From positions 14,844,203 to 14,908,202 of the forward strand of contig LNAC01000003.1 in the NCBI GenBank assembly GCA_002007465.1: a stretch of DNA of 64,000 bases. The letters run 5' to 3'. Source of the stretch: Ailurus styani. Taxonomy: Eukaryota > Chordata > Mammalia > Carnivora > Ailuridae. The notes beneath the pieces are model-generated. The model saw nothing but the letters and a program-made list of their open reading frames with translations. It had not been told where the DNA came from and made no database searches. A program made the position numbers and the translations under genes. Positions 1-12,640 of the stretch are shown here, piece after piece; positions within the stretch are counted from its first letter, which is position 1; every line of letters starts with the position of its first letter.

Positions 1-1318
1 ATTCCTAAAAGAGAACACAGGAAGTAATTTCTCTGACATCAGCTGTAGCAACATTTTTTCAGGTACATCTCCTGAGGCAAGGGACACAGAAGCAAAAATA
101 AACTATTGGGACTATACCAAAATAAGAAGCTTCTGCACAGCAAAGGAAACAATCAACCAAACTAAAAGACAACCTATTGATTGGGAGAAGATAATTTGCA
201 AATGACATATCCAATAAAGGGTTAGTATCCAAAATGGGTAAAGAACTTAAAACACTCAACAATCAAAAAATGAATAATACAATGAAAAAATGGGTAGAAG
301 ACATGAGTAGATATTTCTCTAAAGAAGACATGCAGATGACCAACAGACACAGGAAAAGATGTTCATCATCACTCATCATCAGGAAAATGCCAGTGAAAAC
401 TACAATGTGATATCACCTCACATCTGTCAGAATGGCTAAAATGAAAAACAGGAAACAACAGATGTTGGCAAGGATATGGAGAAAATGGAACCCTCTTCAG
501 TGTTGGTGGGAATGCAACTTATGCAGCCAATCTGAAAAACAGTACAGAGGTTCCCCAAAAAGTTAAAAATAGTGGGTATTTACCCAACAAATACAAACAC
601 ACTAATTCAAAATGATAAATGCACCACCATGTTTACTGCAGCATTATTTACAATAGCCAAAATATGGAAGGAGCCAATGTCCATCAACTGATGAATAGAT
701 AAACAAGTAATATATAGATAGGGGCACCCAGATGGCTCAGTTGGTTAAGCATCTGCCTTCGGCCCCATGTCTGGCTCTCTCCTCGGTGGGGAGTCTGCTT
801 CTCCCTCTTTCCCTCTCCCTGCTCATGCTTTCTCTCTCTCTCTCAAATAAATAAATAAAATCTTAAAAAATAAGAAAAAGAAGTAATGTGTGTGTATGTA
901 CACACACACGTTGGAATATTATTCAGCCATAAAAACAAATGAATCTTTACACTTGCAATGACATGGACGGAGCTAGAGAGTATGATGCTAGGCAAAATAA
1001 GTCATTCACAGAAAGACAAATATCATACAATTTCACTCACATAAGGAATTTAAGAAACAAAACAAATGAACAAAGGGGAAAAAAAGAGATAAAAAAAAAC
1101 CAGACTCTTAACTATGGAGAACAAACTGACAGCTACTGCAGAGGAGGTGGATTGGGAAATGGGTTAAATAGTTAAAGGTGTTTAAGAATACTTATCTTCA
1201 TGATCACTGAGTAATGTGTAGAACTGCTGACTCACTATGTGGTACAATTGAAACTAATCTAACACAGTATTGGTCAACTACACCAGAACTAAAATTTTAA
1301 AAATAACTGAAAAAAAAA
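1..1318 (+). mobile_element. L1 LINE, 3' part (ORF2 C-terminus and 3' UTR), interrupted by a SINE
   Basis: The plus strand follows the end of L1 ORF2: the WEKI-like segment near 186, the 'cagatgaccaacag' region near 333, then 'tatcacctcacatctgtcagaatgg' and 'gaatattattcagccataaa' near 915. It ends in the carnivore L1 3' UTR ('actaactt...accagaactaaaattttaaaa') with an A-rich tail at about 1300-1318. The reading frame is broken by many substitutions and indels, so it makes no protein. The element continues past the left edge. The Can-SINE at 719-882 inserted into it later. Confidence 0.88.
719..882 (+). mobile_element. Can-SINE (tRNA-Lys type), nested in L1
   Basis: It opens with aggggcacccagatggctca and has the tRNA-derived head, a CT-rich body and a tail of aaataaataaataaaatctt. 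The B-box region is shortened: the usual 'gatcccagggtcctgggatcgag' block is largely deleted after 'ccttcggcccc'. An imperfect direct repeat (aagtaatat / aagtaatgt) flanks it. It is an older arctoid-type copy. Confidence 0.9.
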
Positions 1319-3332
1319 TGATCACATTTTTCTGATGTACTTTATACCCACAATATTCAGAGGCTGAGGTAAATGGAAAAGAGATTAAGTGATTAGATTA
1401 AGCCCATTAACTCTCACGTTATGCAGTACTAGACACTATACAAAAGAAAAGGTGATCTTCTTAGTAGCTTAACTAAGATGTAAATCAGTTGAACTTTGAA
1501 AGCAATAACCTACTGATAAATTTTCATTGACTCCCATTATTTTAGCTTTATATGGATTTTTTCAGTTGAAAATATGGCATCACAATTCAGGTGCTTTTTG
1601 TTTTGTTTTGTTTTGGTCCTTTATAAGAAATGAATCTTTCCAATATTGAATCCAGTAAGAATGGCCTGAGTAGAAATAAAGTATTTCCCTCAAAAAATGA
1701 AACCACAATAGGAAAGAAGTCTTTAAAAGAAAAGATTACGCACACTAGCTATGAAAAATAAATCTGTAATGTGACACAAAGGAATATAAGATCAAATTAT
1801 ACCGAACTTTGACATCGAGGACATCAATGTACAGAACAAAAAGAGATTATATTCGAGGCATAACACTCATAGCTACTTTGCTCCTGATTTAACACCAATT
1901 GTAGAATTACAGAGATATAAACATTCATTTCTGTAATACTTACACATGGGAGAGCAGAGACTTCAGAATTTTGTAAAAAAGAAAAGATCAGTAGTTGCTT
2001 CTTCTAAAAGCAGGTCCTTATTTAGAATGATTTTTAAAGAGACAGACGTTCCTGTACTTATAAAAAGGAGTATTACTCCCAAAGGTTTCCACCCCAGTTC
2101 CCCAACCTTTTAGTCCTGTTACGAAGTATTACAACTATAATGTTTTTTTCTGTCTCTGTCTTTCGACTGAGGCAAATCTTTAAAGAAATAAAGAAACAAC
2201 TAAGTAGAACTGATAAAGTGTTTGCTTCATTTCAAGTACATTACCTGAACAAAAACCTTATAAAGTGAGGTCACTATAAAAAGACAAAATCCAAAGGGAT
2301 TATGCGAGATTTAGGAAGCAGGCATTGAAAACAATACCCCTGAGCAAGTGAGAATAACTACTCCTAAGTGAAAAGAATAGGAACAATGCTGAAATGTTGT
2401 AATCGGGTCAAGATTGATTAAGTGTCTTAGACTAGAAAACAAATGAATTACACATGATATAAAAATATAGGATTTAAACTTCCAAGATATTGAAAGATCA
2501 ATACAGTAATAAAAGAAAAAAGCTATGAAAAGGGGAAAAAATCAGTGAGTTTTCATTACTGAAAAAGTGTGCTTCAAAGAGACTCATCCATGTGCAGTGA
2601 AGGCTAGAATTCTATTAAGTAAACAGAGTTATAATCTGGTATAATGCCAACAGAAAAATATCTGAGAAGTATTTTCAGAAGTGCTAGGATGGGGGGTACT
2701 ATCATAAGATGAGTTAAAGGTCTCTTTAAAAATATTTTATTAAGGATAATTACAAAAGTCTATATGAGGATAAATCAAATCATTTGAAGAAAAGAGTATG
2801 ATTCTTAAGCAATCACGTGAAGTGCTTTTGCAATGAGATAAGATACAAAGTGTGGGGAAAAAAGAAATAATTCAGCCCCTAGAAGGTATGCAGAGAAATT
2901 ACAGAGACTCAATTCAAATTACATAATTATAAAAATTGTAAGATTTGAGAAAACATACAATTATATGTTTGATATTTATTGAGACTAACATCTCCAAGAA
3001 TGTAATTAATGATGACTAAGTAAACGGTTCATGATGAAAAGAATTCTTCCTGAATATTGAATATTCTTTATATATTAAGGTCTCATAATATAGATTACAA
3101 CACCAACACTCTTTTCTCTCTTTTCATCCATAAAAGACATGTATTTTCCTAGGAATACATGGTATTAGGGGAATATCTACAAAGAAGTATGTATAAATAT
3201 TGGTAAGGAAATAAGTACATCCATCTAGAAATGAGAGAGTCATTAACCAGATGGTTTAATAGGGAATAGGTGACTATATGTGAAATGTTAAGTCCAGATA
3301 TGCATCTGGATAATTTCTTGTCAGCTGATTTC
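1319..3332. other. Intronic sequence without recognised element
   Basis: AT-rich unique-looking DNA. It contains a short (TTTTG)n run at 1594-1617. No exon, SINE or LINE could be supported in it. Confidence 0.6.
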
Positions 3333-3343
3333 ATAGCATTTTT

Positions 3344-5242
3344 AAAGTTTATATTTTAATTCCAGTTAGTTAACACACTGTAATATTAGTTTTGGGTGCA
3401 CAATGTGGTGATTCAACAATTCCATACATCACCTGTTGCTCATCATGACACGTGCACTCCTTCATCCCCGTCACCTATTTTACCCAGCCCCCACCCACCT
3501 CTCCTCTGGCAACCATTGGTTTGTCCTCTACAATTAAGAGTCTGTTTCTTGGTTTCTCTCTGTCTCTTTTTCCTTTTGCTCATTTGTTTTGCTTCTTAAA
3601 TTCCACATATGAATGAAATCATATATTTGTCTTTCTCTGACTAATTTATTTCGCTTAACATCACACTCTCTAGCTCCATCCATGTTGTTGCGAATGGAAA
3701 GATTCATTCTTTCTTATAGCTGAGTAATATTCCGTCATGTATGTGCACATACAAATATGACTTCTACCTTATCCATATCCTGGCTCTTGTAAATAATGCA
3801 GCAATAAACATAGGTGTGCATTTATAACTTTGAATTAGTGTTTTTGTATTCATTGGGTAAATACCAAGTACTGTGATTGCTGGCTCAGAGGGTAGTCCTA
3901 TATTGAACTTTTTGGGGAACCTCCATCCTGTTTTCCAGAGTGGCTGTATCTGTTTGCAGTCCCACAAACACTGCAAGAGGGTTCCTTTTACTCCACATCC
4001 TTGTCAAAACCTGTTGTTTCCTATTTTTCATTTTAGCCATTCTGACAGGTGTGAGGTGATAACACACTGTAGTTTTCATTGGCATTTTCCTGGTGATGTA
4101 TGACAATGAGCATCTTTTCCTGGGTGTATTGGTCATCTGCATTCATTCTTTTGCCTGTAGCTGTCCAGTTTTCCCAACACCATTTGTTGAAAAGACTATC
4201 CTTTTCTCATTGGATATTCTTTTCTGGTTTGTGGAAGATTAACTGGCCATATAACTGTGGGATCATTTCTGGGTTTTCTATTCTGTTCCATTGATCTATG
4301 TGTGTATTGTTGTGCCAATACCAGTGTTTTGATTACTACTGCTTGGTAATATAACTTGAGGTCCAGACTTGTTATGCCTCCAGCTTTGCTTTCTTTCTTC
4401 AAGACTACTTTGGCTATTCTGGATCTTTTCTGGTTCCATACAAATTTCAGGATTTTTCATTCTAGTTCTGTGAAAAATGTTGTTGGTACTTTGATAGGGA
4501 TTGCCTTAAATCTGTAGATTCCTTTGGGTATGCACACTTTAGTATGCAAACTTTAACAAAATTTATTTTTTTCAATCCATGAGCATGGAATATCTTTTCA
4601 TTTGTGTCATCTTCAATTTCTTTCATCAATGTTTTATAGATTTCAGAGTACAGGTCTTTCATTTCCTTTGTGAAGTTTATTCCTAGGTATTTAACTATTT
4701 TTGGTGTAATTGTAAATGGGGTTATTTTTTTAATTTCTCTTTCTGCTGCTTCTTTATTGGTATATAGAAATGAAACCAGTTTCCATAGATTGATTTTTGT
4801 ATCCTACGACCTTACTGCAGTTTTTTGGTGGAGTCTTTGGAGGGTTCTATATATTGTATCATGTCATCTGCAAATAGTGCAAGTTTTACTTCTTCTCTAC
4901 TGATTTGGATTACTTTTATTTCTTTTTGTTGTCTGATTGCTGTGAGTCGCACTTCCAGTACTATGTTGCGTAACAGTGGTGAGAGTGGACATCCTTGTCT
5001 TGTTCCTGACCTTAAAGGAAAAGCTCTCAGTTTTTCCCTACTGAGGTTGATGCTAGCTATGGGTTTTTTTTTTTATATATATAACCTTTACTATGTTGAG
5101 GTATGTTCTCTGAACCTACTTGTTGAGGGTTTTAATCATCAATGGATATTTTACTTTGTTAAAAGATTTTTCTGCATCTACTGAAATGATCATACAGTTT
5201 TTATCCTCTTATTAATGTGATATATCACACTGATGTGCATTT
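3344..5242 (-). mobile_element. 5'-truncated L1 LINE (about 1.9 kb), broken ORF2
   Basis: On the minus strand the element ends at 3344 with an A-rich tail (plus strand tttaaagtttatattttaattcc). The carnivore L1 3' UTR follows (3350-3760), then ORF2 C-terminal sequence. Recognisable ORF2 pieces include W-DCKQIQPLWKTGWRFPKKF, LGIYPMN, MFIAALFT (3764-3976) and KMPMKTTVCYHLTPVRMAKMK (3885-4142). Upstream ORF2 sequence continues to 5242, where the element is truncated. An 11-bp direct repeat, atagcattttt, flanks it at 3333-3343 and 5243-5253. Frameshifts and stops show it is inactive. Confidence 0.93.
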
Positions 5243-5253
5243 ATAGCATTTTT

Positions 5254-5641
5254 GTAGGTCATATAATATGGCAAAGTATTGAAGTGATTCTTTGATAATG
5301 GACTGGAGGTGGCAACAGTGATGAAGGAAAGAAGTAGTGATAAATAGTAGGAGTCTTCAAATAGAGTACTTATTTACTTTAAGCCTTACTAGTTCAGGTA
5401 TATTTAAGTTCTTAAAATAGATACTCCCATCTTATGTAAAAAAGAAAGGCACAGGACAGCAAACAAGCTTTAATCTCCAAGTCCTCTGGAGAAGGAAACT
5501 AAACCTCTGGAGAAGGAGGGAAACTTCTCTGACAATGTAGTCTATAAATCATAGGTTAGAGAATTGCCCACTTGACTTTTGAGTGAGGCTCAGAGAATAT
5601 ATATGTGGTAAGATGCAGTGACCTGTAGTTGACTTTTTAAA
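5254..5641. other. Intronic gap
   Basis: Nothing recognised. There is a short local duplication of 'cctctggagaagga' around 5482-5518. Confidence 0.5.
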
Positions 5642-5654
5642 AACATATCTATCT

Positions 5655-5849
5655 GCGGGCACCTGGGTGGCTCAGTCGGTTGAGTGTCTGCCTTCGGCTC
5701 AGGTCGTGATCCCAGGGTCCTGGGACCGAGTCCCACATCGGGCTCCCTGCTCTGCGGGAGGCCTGCTTCTCCCTCTTCCACTCACCCTGCTTGTGTTCCC
5801 TCTCTCGCTGTGTCTCTATCAAATAAATAAATAAAATCTTTAAAAAAAC
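5655..5849 (+). mobile_element. Can-SINE, older arctoid type
   Basis: Full-length copy: gcgggcacctgggtggctca head, 'tcccagggtcctgggaccgag' B-box region, CT-rich body and a (AAATA)n-AAATCTT tail. The target duplication is aacatatctatct (5642-5654) and aacatatctgtct (5850-5862), with one mismatch. Confidence 0.95.
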
Positions 5850-5882
5850 AACATATCTGTCTATCTATCTATTATCTGTCCA
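5850..5882 (+). repeat. (TCTA)n/(TCTG)n short tetranucleotide repeat
   Basis: A run of tctgtctatctatctattatctgtc lies directly 3' of the SINE and overlaps its target duplication. Confidence 0.7.
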
Positions 5883-5969
5883 CTAGACTCTGTTTTTCCA
5901 ATCAGAGCGTACTGGCTCACTTAGAGAAATATATAGTTATTAGCCTAGGTAAAGAGGAATAGACTGAAC

Positions 5970-6035
5970 AGTAAAAAAAAAAAACCACAAAGCAAAAAAA
6001 CCACAAAAAAACAAAAAAAAACAAAAAAAAAACTT
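5970..6035 (+). repeat. A-rich (AAAAAAC)n simple repeat
   Basis: Runs of A are separated by single C or CCAC units. No SINE or LINE body lies directly upstream, so it is reported as low complexity. Confidence 0.7.
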
Positions 6036-6880
6036 TAAATTGAAGAGGATTAAACATTAATGTTGATATTTAACATTTAACTGTGCTACTCAATAAAATA
6101 ACTTAGTTTAAATGTAAATATTTAAATCATAAAAAGATTATATAGTACGGACTTTACCATGAGAAAAAGGTTATGTCCCATAGGCGTACCTCTATTCACT
6201 TATATTTGAAGGCCTACTTTGCCAAAGTGCAAATACTTCTATTAAATATAACTCAAAATAATACCCACCCTAACAGTGTAAAATGTAATTTCCTTCCTTT
6301 TTTCTGGCAAAGCATTAAAAGATCAAATCCTAAATAAAAGCTCTATTAAAAAAAAAACCTGATGCCTACATAATTTAGAGGACAAAAGCATGAACTACTT
6401 TTATTTTTAAAAAAATTGTCCTAAGGAAAAATGGAAGTATTCAATTCTCCAGACTTCATAATCCTATTTAAAATCTAGTGTGCTCAGATTGAAGGACAAA
6501 AAACGTTTATAAAATAAATGTAAGATATTTCACAGGACGTGGATATAAGGACAAGGATATCTGCTAATACATATAAAGTATTTCTAGAATTAACGTTGAC
6601 ATCAAGAAAGCAATCAGGCAACAGGTATTTACGGACAGTCTAATTTTCTAGATACGTGTGATTCACTTTTATAAGCATTAAAGCTGGAGAAAGAATTATT
6701 TTATAAAGTTATCTTTCTAAAATGTATTATACATTCCCTTGTGGCTTCAACAGAGTGAATTAAACACTTGTTGAAATTGATCTGTATATGCTGAACTGTG
6801 ACATGTTTGAAATACGAACATCTTCCCCCTGAATTCAGTAAAGCGAACATTAGACTTTTATATGTGTCTTTGGCAGCAGT
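6036..6880. other. Intronic gap
   Basis: AT-rich DNA with no recognised element or exon. Confidence 0.5.
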
Positions 6881-6883
6881 TTT

Positions 6884-7025
6884 CAACCCTGGATGTGCAA
6901 CAAGGACTACCCGAGGAACATTTTAAAATAAAGTGCCCTATTTACATCCAGTACCACCAACACTACCTATCACCCTTGATTCTGATTCTGTGCTCTGCAG
7001 GTCTCATGCCTTAGCAGATAAAAGC
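6884..7025 (+). mobile_element. MER5-type (hAT-Charlie) nonautonomous DNA transposon fragment
   Basis: The stretch 'cagttttcaaccctggatgtgcaacaagga' followed by 'tgattctgattctgtgctctgcaggt' matches the left half of the MER5A pattern (ttctcaaccctggctgcacatta...gattctgattt). It is diverged and incomplete. Confidence 0.55.
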
Positions 7026-7064
7026 CAGATGTGAGAAAGCAAAAAGAAAAGTCCATTTAAAAAT

Positions 7065-7134
7065 GGAAGGAAGGAAAGAAGGAAGGAAGGAAGGAAGGAA
7101 GGAAGGAAGGAAGGAAGGAAGGATGGAGGGAAGA
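7065..7134 (+). repeat. (GGAA)n microsatellite
   Basis: About 15 GGAA units, interrupted by one AGAA unit near the start and by GATG/GAGG at the end. Confidence 0.95.
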
Positions 7135-8512
7135 AAACTCACACCATAGGGGGAATGGATTCTCTAAACCTGGATACTAATGAATACCTTTACAGATGAT
7201 AAAAAAGTATTTTGCAAAGAGATTTGTCTCAATCTCTACTTTGAATTTTTCATTTATTTCATACTCAGTAATAATTTATTATTATTTTTCATTCTTCATA
7301 GTCTAATCTCCTTACCAATTTATTATTGTCATTTTGTAAACTTAATCTCACTTCAGTCACTGAAGGCATCCATGCTGACTCAAAATTTATTCATTTGTGG
7401 TCTTGAGTATGTCTATGAATGTCTACACATCATCAACTTTTCTTAAATTTTCTACTGTAGCTGGGAATGCCTTCAGAAAAGGGTATGGTGAACCTATTCA
7501 AGGCTCTGATCTTACCCGATAGTTGTTACTCATTATTTAAAATACTTCACAGTTTCTCTACCAAGTATCACACAAATCATTTTTGCAAAACAATATTTAT
7601 CATTGCTACTTTAAATGCCATTACTAAAATTGGATGATTTTCTTTCCAACTCTATGTTCTTAGGAGTTCCATTTACAATTTTTATTTAAAAGTTGTAGCA
7701 GATATTGGCTCTTCAGTCAGTCAAACCATCTTCTGACATTCTTTCCAGTAACACAGAGGATGTAAAGCTTAAAATCACATTTTCACACTTCCTTGTAGCT
7801 AGTTTTCCGCACCTAGAAGATGCACCTACATAAGCTCTGGGAGAAAGAAACTAGTGCTTGATGTAAATCGTATGGAGATCTGTCTTTCTTGCCTAAGAAC
7901 ACTGAATGATGCTTAAACTAATAAAATGCCATTATCTCCATAGGCATGAATAGTGGAAAACTCAAAGATAATTGACATGCCACAGTTAATTAGCTTACAC
8001 ATTCATTATTTCCATTTGTACCTCCCTATATAATACATAATTATGTATACATTCAGAATTAGCTTGTTGATGAGACACAATCACAAAAAAATTGCTTGGC
8101 ATGGAGAAAGTTCTTTTCTCCTTGCATTTGGTTTCAAAGTTGAAATTTCAAAATTTAAATTTTATATGCAGAGCTGATATGATCCTCTCATGGAGAGAAA
8201 ACAGATGTTGGCAATATATAGGAATCCTTAGGGGAGCAGAGAGAGGATGGAGAGGTAGGGATAATCTGTACCTAAATTGGGATTTGAAGCAGTATTCTCC
8301 TCATGAAAAATAAGAGGAAGATGCACTGACCTAAGATAGGACATGACTTTAAAAGAACACACCAAATTTGGAATATAATATACAGCAGAAATCAAAGTAA
8401 GTTTGAGAAAAGATGAAAAGTTGGAAGTAGATCTTGGAAACTGGAGTCCTAAAGAACTGGAGGAGAATGGACCCAACTTCAAGATTAGATGGACAAAACC
8501 AGAAAACTCCTA
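7135..8512. other. Intronic gap with a possible ancient repeat remnant
   Basis: Mostly AT-rich unique DNA. The 7770-7870 stretch (cacacttccttgtagctagttttccgcacc...) resembles old mammalian repeats that carry 'acttccttgcagctag', but I cannot name the family. Confidence 0.4.
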
Positions 8513-8517
8513 AGATG

Positions 8518-9034
8518 TGTCAAAAAAGTGCCGTCACTAAGACAAGGAACATAATTATGTCTAAACCTGGTCCTAAGATTAAAGCTGCCTGGGGCCCTCC
8601 GGCCAACCTAGTAGTCTAATTTTTAGCAAGCATCCTTAGTGGTGTGATTGATTAACTAAAACTTTTGTATATTTATAGATCGTGCATTCTGTCCTAGAAA
8701 GACAAGAGCACTTCCACACATCACCAGGCTCTCTTGTACCATCCTGGGCAGCAAGGAACCAGATGCCCTTGTTCAACCTCTGAGCTCCACCAAAACATCT
8801 GTAGACAAAACACTGAGACAGCATGTAATCAAGAACTATCAGACCACCTCACTCCCCTAACTGATGAACTGCCCTAAATCCCTTTAAAACTCTCTGGGCC
8901 AGGCAGAAACCACAAAGTTGGCTTTTGGGCAGGAGTCGGCCTTCTCTGCAGGTGGCTGGCCTCCTGAATAAAGCTCTTATTCCCTTCCAATCAAAATTCG
9001 TCTCTTGAATATAGGCGTTTGGGTTTTGGTAACA
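8518..9034 (+). mobile_element. Solo endogenous retroviral LTR
   Basis: This 517-bp unit starts TGT and ends ACA. The 5-bp duplication AGATG flanks it at 8513-8517 and 9035-9039. It has a TATA-like tttaaaa at about 8883, a polyadenylation signal AATAAA at 8967-8972 and a T/G-rich stretch after it, all in the order expected of an LTR. No gag, pol or env sequence adjoins it, so it is a solo LTR left by recombination. The retroviral class is uncertain: the 3' part resembles class I LTRs, while a 5-bp duplication is more common elsewhere. Confidence 0.75.
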
Positions 9035-9753
9035 AGATGACCAAAAAGCTTTGAAAAGAAAAAGAAAACACCTACAGGATTAATTTCTTCAGATGTTAAA
9101 ATTATTTCTGATATAAATTATTAATTTAAAAATGAGTTCATGTCTCAGGAACAAATGGGAAGCTGAGAAACAACTGTTTATGAGACAGTTCAGAGTTGTT
9201 GCTCAAAGAAAAGACCATGTTTATGGAAGAGCTTACAATTGCTTCAATCACCAAGCAAATATTTATTAAAGAACCCACAGTAAAATTACCTATTTGCCAG
9301 GAATTATTTTTTAAGATTTACATGTGAATGAGCTGTTAGTTTTATTTCTGACTTATAGATTCATTTGAAAAAATGGTGAAAATATTCACATGAACAAAGA
9401 CTTATAAAAATCATCCACTTTAATTACCAGTATAAGACATTATGAATTATTTCATTATTACCACTATCACAAACCTCTCAACATGACTATTTGTAAATGT
9501 GACTTCTTAAGTCAATGACATAGAATTAATTGGCCATCATAAACTAACAATATTTAGCATAATGATAGAGTAAATCCAGTTTAATTAAAATATGCAAATG
9601 TCAATGACATTGTTATTTACAAAGGTAACAAACAAAAGGCATTACCTGTATATTCTTTGATTTACACAATTTAATTAAATTCTAATGTGTATATGAAATA
9701 AGACCTATTCTGACAGTTTTATTCAGTGGCAGTTTACAACCGTGTTTCATAAG

Positions 9754-9800
9754 TTATATATATATATATAACATATATATGCTATATATATTCACATATA
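9754..9800 (+). repeat. (TA)n/(CATA)n AT dinucleotide repeat
   Basis: ttatatatatatatatataa is followed by interrupted catatatat units. It can self-pair. Confidence 0.85.
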
Positions 9801-10557
9801 TTATTGCATGAGTTCCTGTAGGTTGAAGTAATGTTTTCAACCTCATAGAAACGCTGATTAAATAATTAAGTTCTGAAAGTAATTTATGAAAATTAAACAA
9901 TGAAAAGTACCAAATTGATATTAGACATGTGACGTTTTAAAGTAAAAGAACCTACACTTTGACTCTTGCATTTTCTTTTTATATTTCATATGAGCAGTCT
10001 TCTTGTTATATGGTAATGGTTTTAACCAAAAATCTCTAAATCTGAATCCCTTTATATTCCGTACGCAAGATACAAAGGAGCACAAAACAAAATCTAAGAC
10101 CATATCCAGCAAGACACTCAGTGTTGGTAAACAATTTACAGGTAAAGTCAGGGCACTGCTAAGCTGCTGATGCAGACAGCAAAGAGGCCAGAAAAAGAAA
10201 ATGTTCTCCTAAACAACGGTGGTGAAGGTCAAGTTCTGATTTTAATACCTCAAGAAAGCACAAAATTATAAAATTAGGCTAGCTATTAAAACAAACAGAT
10301 TTGAGTGACATACATTAAGTGTATTAATAAGGTTTTATTTCTTTTTATAATAGTTATGCCAAGGTAGAATGCTATTAGTTTCTAGCTTGTAGGCATCACT
10401 TCATTAATACAAGTATTGAGTTGATTCAAGTCAATAAAATACTAATGTACCTTTTGAGATTTGCATGATATACTGAATGGCTGGGAGGGGCGGATAAGAG
10501 TAGGAAATTGGAAACCAGTAAGTATAGAATATTCACATTTTTATGATAATAAAAAGC

Positions 10558-10579
10558 ATATATATATATATATATATAC
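10558..10579 (+). repeat. (TA)n microsatellite
   Basis: About ten uninterrupted TA units between gca and cagaag. Confidence 0.85.
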
Positions 10580-12139
10580 AGAAGCAGACAAAGACAGTTT
10601 ATAAATGCCTAGAAACAGATCAGGAAGAAGACCCACAAAAACTCAAAATGGTGGATGGTAGGAGGGACAGCCAGGCCGTTAATTATGAGAAGAGCTATTT
10701 TGCTGTTTTATTTCTCTATTTCTTAATTGTTTTAAATTCTATTTTTAACAGGCATTATAAATCATGTTTAATAATTTTGCTTTGACAGAAAAGTAAAACT
10801 GACTCTCTTGAAGTAAAAATGAAAGCATTTTAAATATGAAAATTAAGTTTTCCTACGTTCAAACACATCAAATGGCCTGTAGCTCTCAAGCCTAAACAAA
10901 TAAATATGTGCATATGCGCAAACCATAGTTAAATTTTTTTACTAATGTTATAAAATTCAAAAGGAAAACTATTCCAAAGAAAGTATTATTTTTATAACTG
11001 TTTGCTCAGAAAATTTTGTAAACTGAAAATCTATAAAGAATAATTTAATTGCAATCAAATGCCATGCCTTGACTTTCCAAAAGAGGGAGCTATAACTCCA
11101 CTGCCACAAATGTATCATTTTGATACATACATGATCTATTCAAACACACAACTTATTGAGTTACCTAAATAAAATAATTTTAAGAAAAAACTTTAAGTTA
11201 TGTGTTTATTTTAGCATTATGATTTTAATTGCCTAAAGAGCACAGTTAAATCTATGAAAAATATCATGATCCACAATAATAAAATGGAAGCTGCTCCAAC
11301 TCTTTTATGAAACTCTCAGTTGTAGCATAATAATATGACAGAAATCTTATACTGTTTATAATTTGAAAAAACACAGATTCAGAGACCACAGATGTCATGG
11401 TTACTAAAAATTATGGGTTCTTATTATTATTTGAAAATATGATTTAGTATCGTTCAGAAGAACTACAGACAGAATGCTGTTTCCTGCAGCGATTATTAAA
11501 AACATGAATATCAAATGCTGTACCTGGGGGCTTCCTACTGAAAACAATGTTCACAGAATTTACTTCATAAATTAAATCAGATCTTAAAAAAATGTACTGA
11601 GTCCTTAGAAAAATAGAAAGAATATAACCTAGTTTCTAAATTATGAAAAATAATATCAACCAAAGAATTAAAAAGATTAAAGTAAAAGAAATACTTGAAT
11701 TATAACCAGGAAGACACACTAATGATGAAAGAAGGGATATTAGTATCAAAACCCAGATATTAATTCAACTTGATAACAGCAATGGTATCATTCTCTGGAA
11801 AACTATATTCTAAAAAGAATGTGAAATAGTTCCAGGTTAAATACATATACATTTAAATATGAAATGCAAGTAAGCAAAAACAGTTGAAAACAGGGCACCT
11901 ATTTATTCAAAATGCTATTTACCATATTTATTTATTTTACCCACTTTCTATGTAATTACAGTTAAAAATAGATGGTTTTTCTTAATCAGCATGTGGCCAA
12001 ATCACCAAGTTTCCACACATTATAAAATAAGGTTTGAGCTAGTTGATTACTATAGTTAGTTCTCTCAACTTCAACATGTAAGTCAGTATATTGCAGAGGA
12101 GAGACTAGAAGATTAACATTTCAGTTTGATTATTGTTTC

Positions 12140-12318
12140 AGCCACTTATGACACTAGACAGGAAACGTAATCTAGCTAACATTCAGTTTTTCTTCAGCTA
12201 AAACTGGGAATAATTATAGTATCTATACCTCACAGGATGGTTAAGTAAGGGTTATAAACCAAAACAAGCTATTAAACAAACAAAATGCTTAAAATAGTAC
12301 CTTTAACACACAGAATAC
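12140..12318 (+). mobile_element. MIR SINE fragment
   Basis: It shows the MIR core order in the plus sense: 'agccacttatgacactagac', then 'cagtttttcttcagctaaaactgggaataat', then 'acctcacaggatggttaagta' and 'aaatagtacctttaacacacag'. It is old and diverged. Confidence 0.65.
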
Positions 12319-12479
12319 TCAAAATAATACTTTTTAAAATTCCAACTAAAATGCTGTCATGATTTAAACTCATAAAAAAAGAATAGTAGCCATGGAAGAC
12401 TATTCGTGGTCAGGAAATATACTGCAAATAAAAACAATTGTACTGATAATATTTCCTTATTTAAACCTTAAGCAACTAC

Positions 12480-12640
12480 AGGTGATTTATTTTGCGATGA
12501 GCTGGGATTTTGTAGACTCAGATCTTACTAACGTGAAGAGATGCATGAATCTTGGGCAAGTTATAACTTCCTTGAAATTCAGTTTTCTTAACTACATCAA
12601 CAATATTTGATGAAGATGATCTCAAACGTTCCTTCTTGTT
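12480..12640 (+). mobile_element. MIR-like SINE fragment
   Basis: The stretch 'ttgtagactcagatctta...gaatcttgggcaagttataacttccttgaaattcagttttctta' follows the MIR pattern for the 'cttgggcaagttacttaacctctctgagcctcagtttcc' core. Confidence 0.5.

Larger units (their letters stand above)
9040..12139. other. Long intronic gap
   Basis: Three kilobases of AT-rich DNA with two (TA)n tracts. No exon or named transposon could be supported by eye. Highly diverged L2 or L1 pieces may be hidden. Confidence 0.5.

Noticed and set aside
4825..5184. 119-codon plus-strand open frame
   Set aside because: It is the antisense of degenerate L1 ORF2.
7065..7134. CRISPR-like regular repeats
   Set aside because: All regular repeats here are microsatellites without spacers, and the DNA is mammalian.
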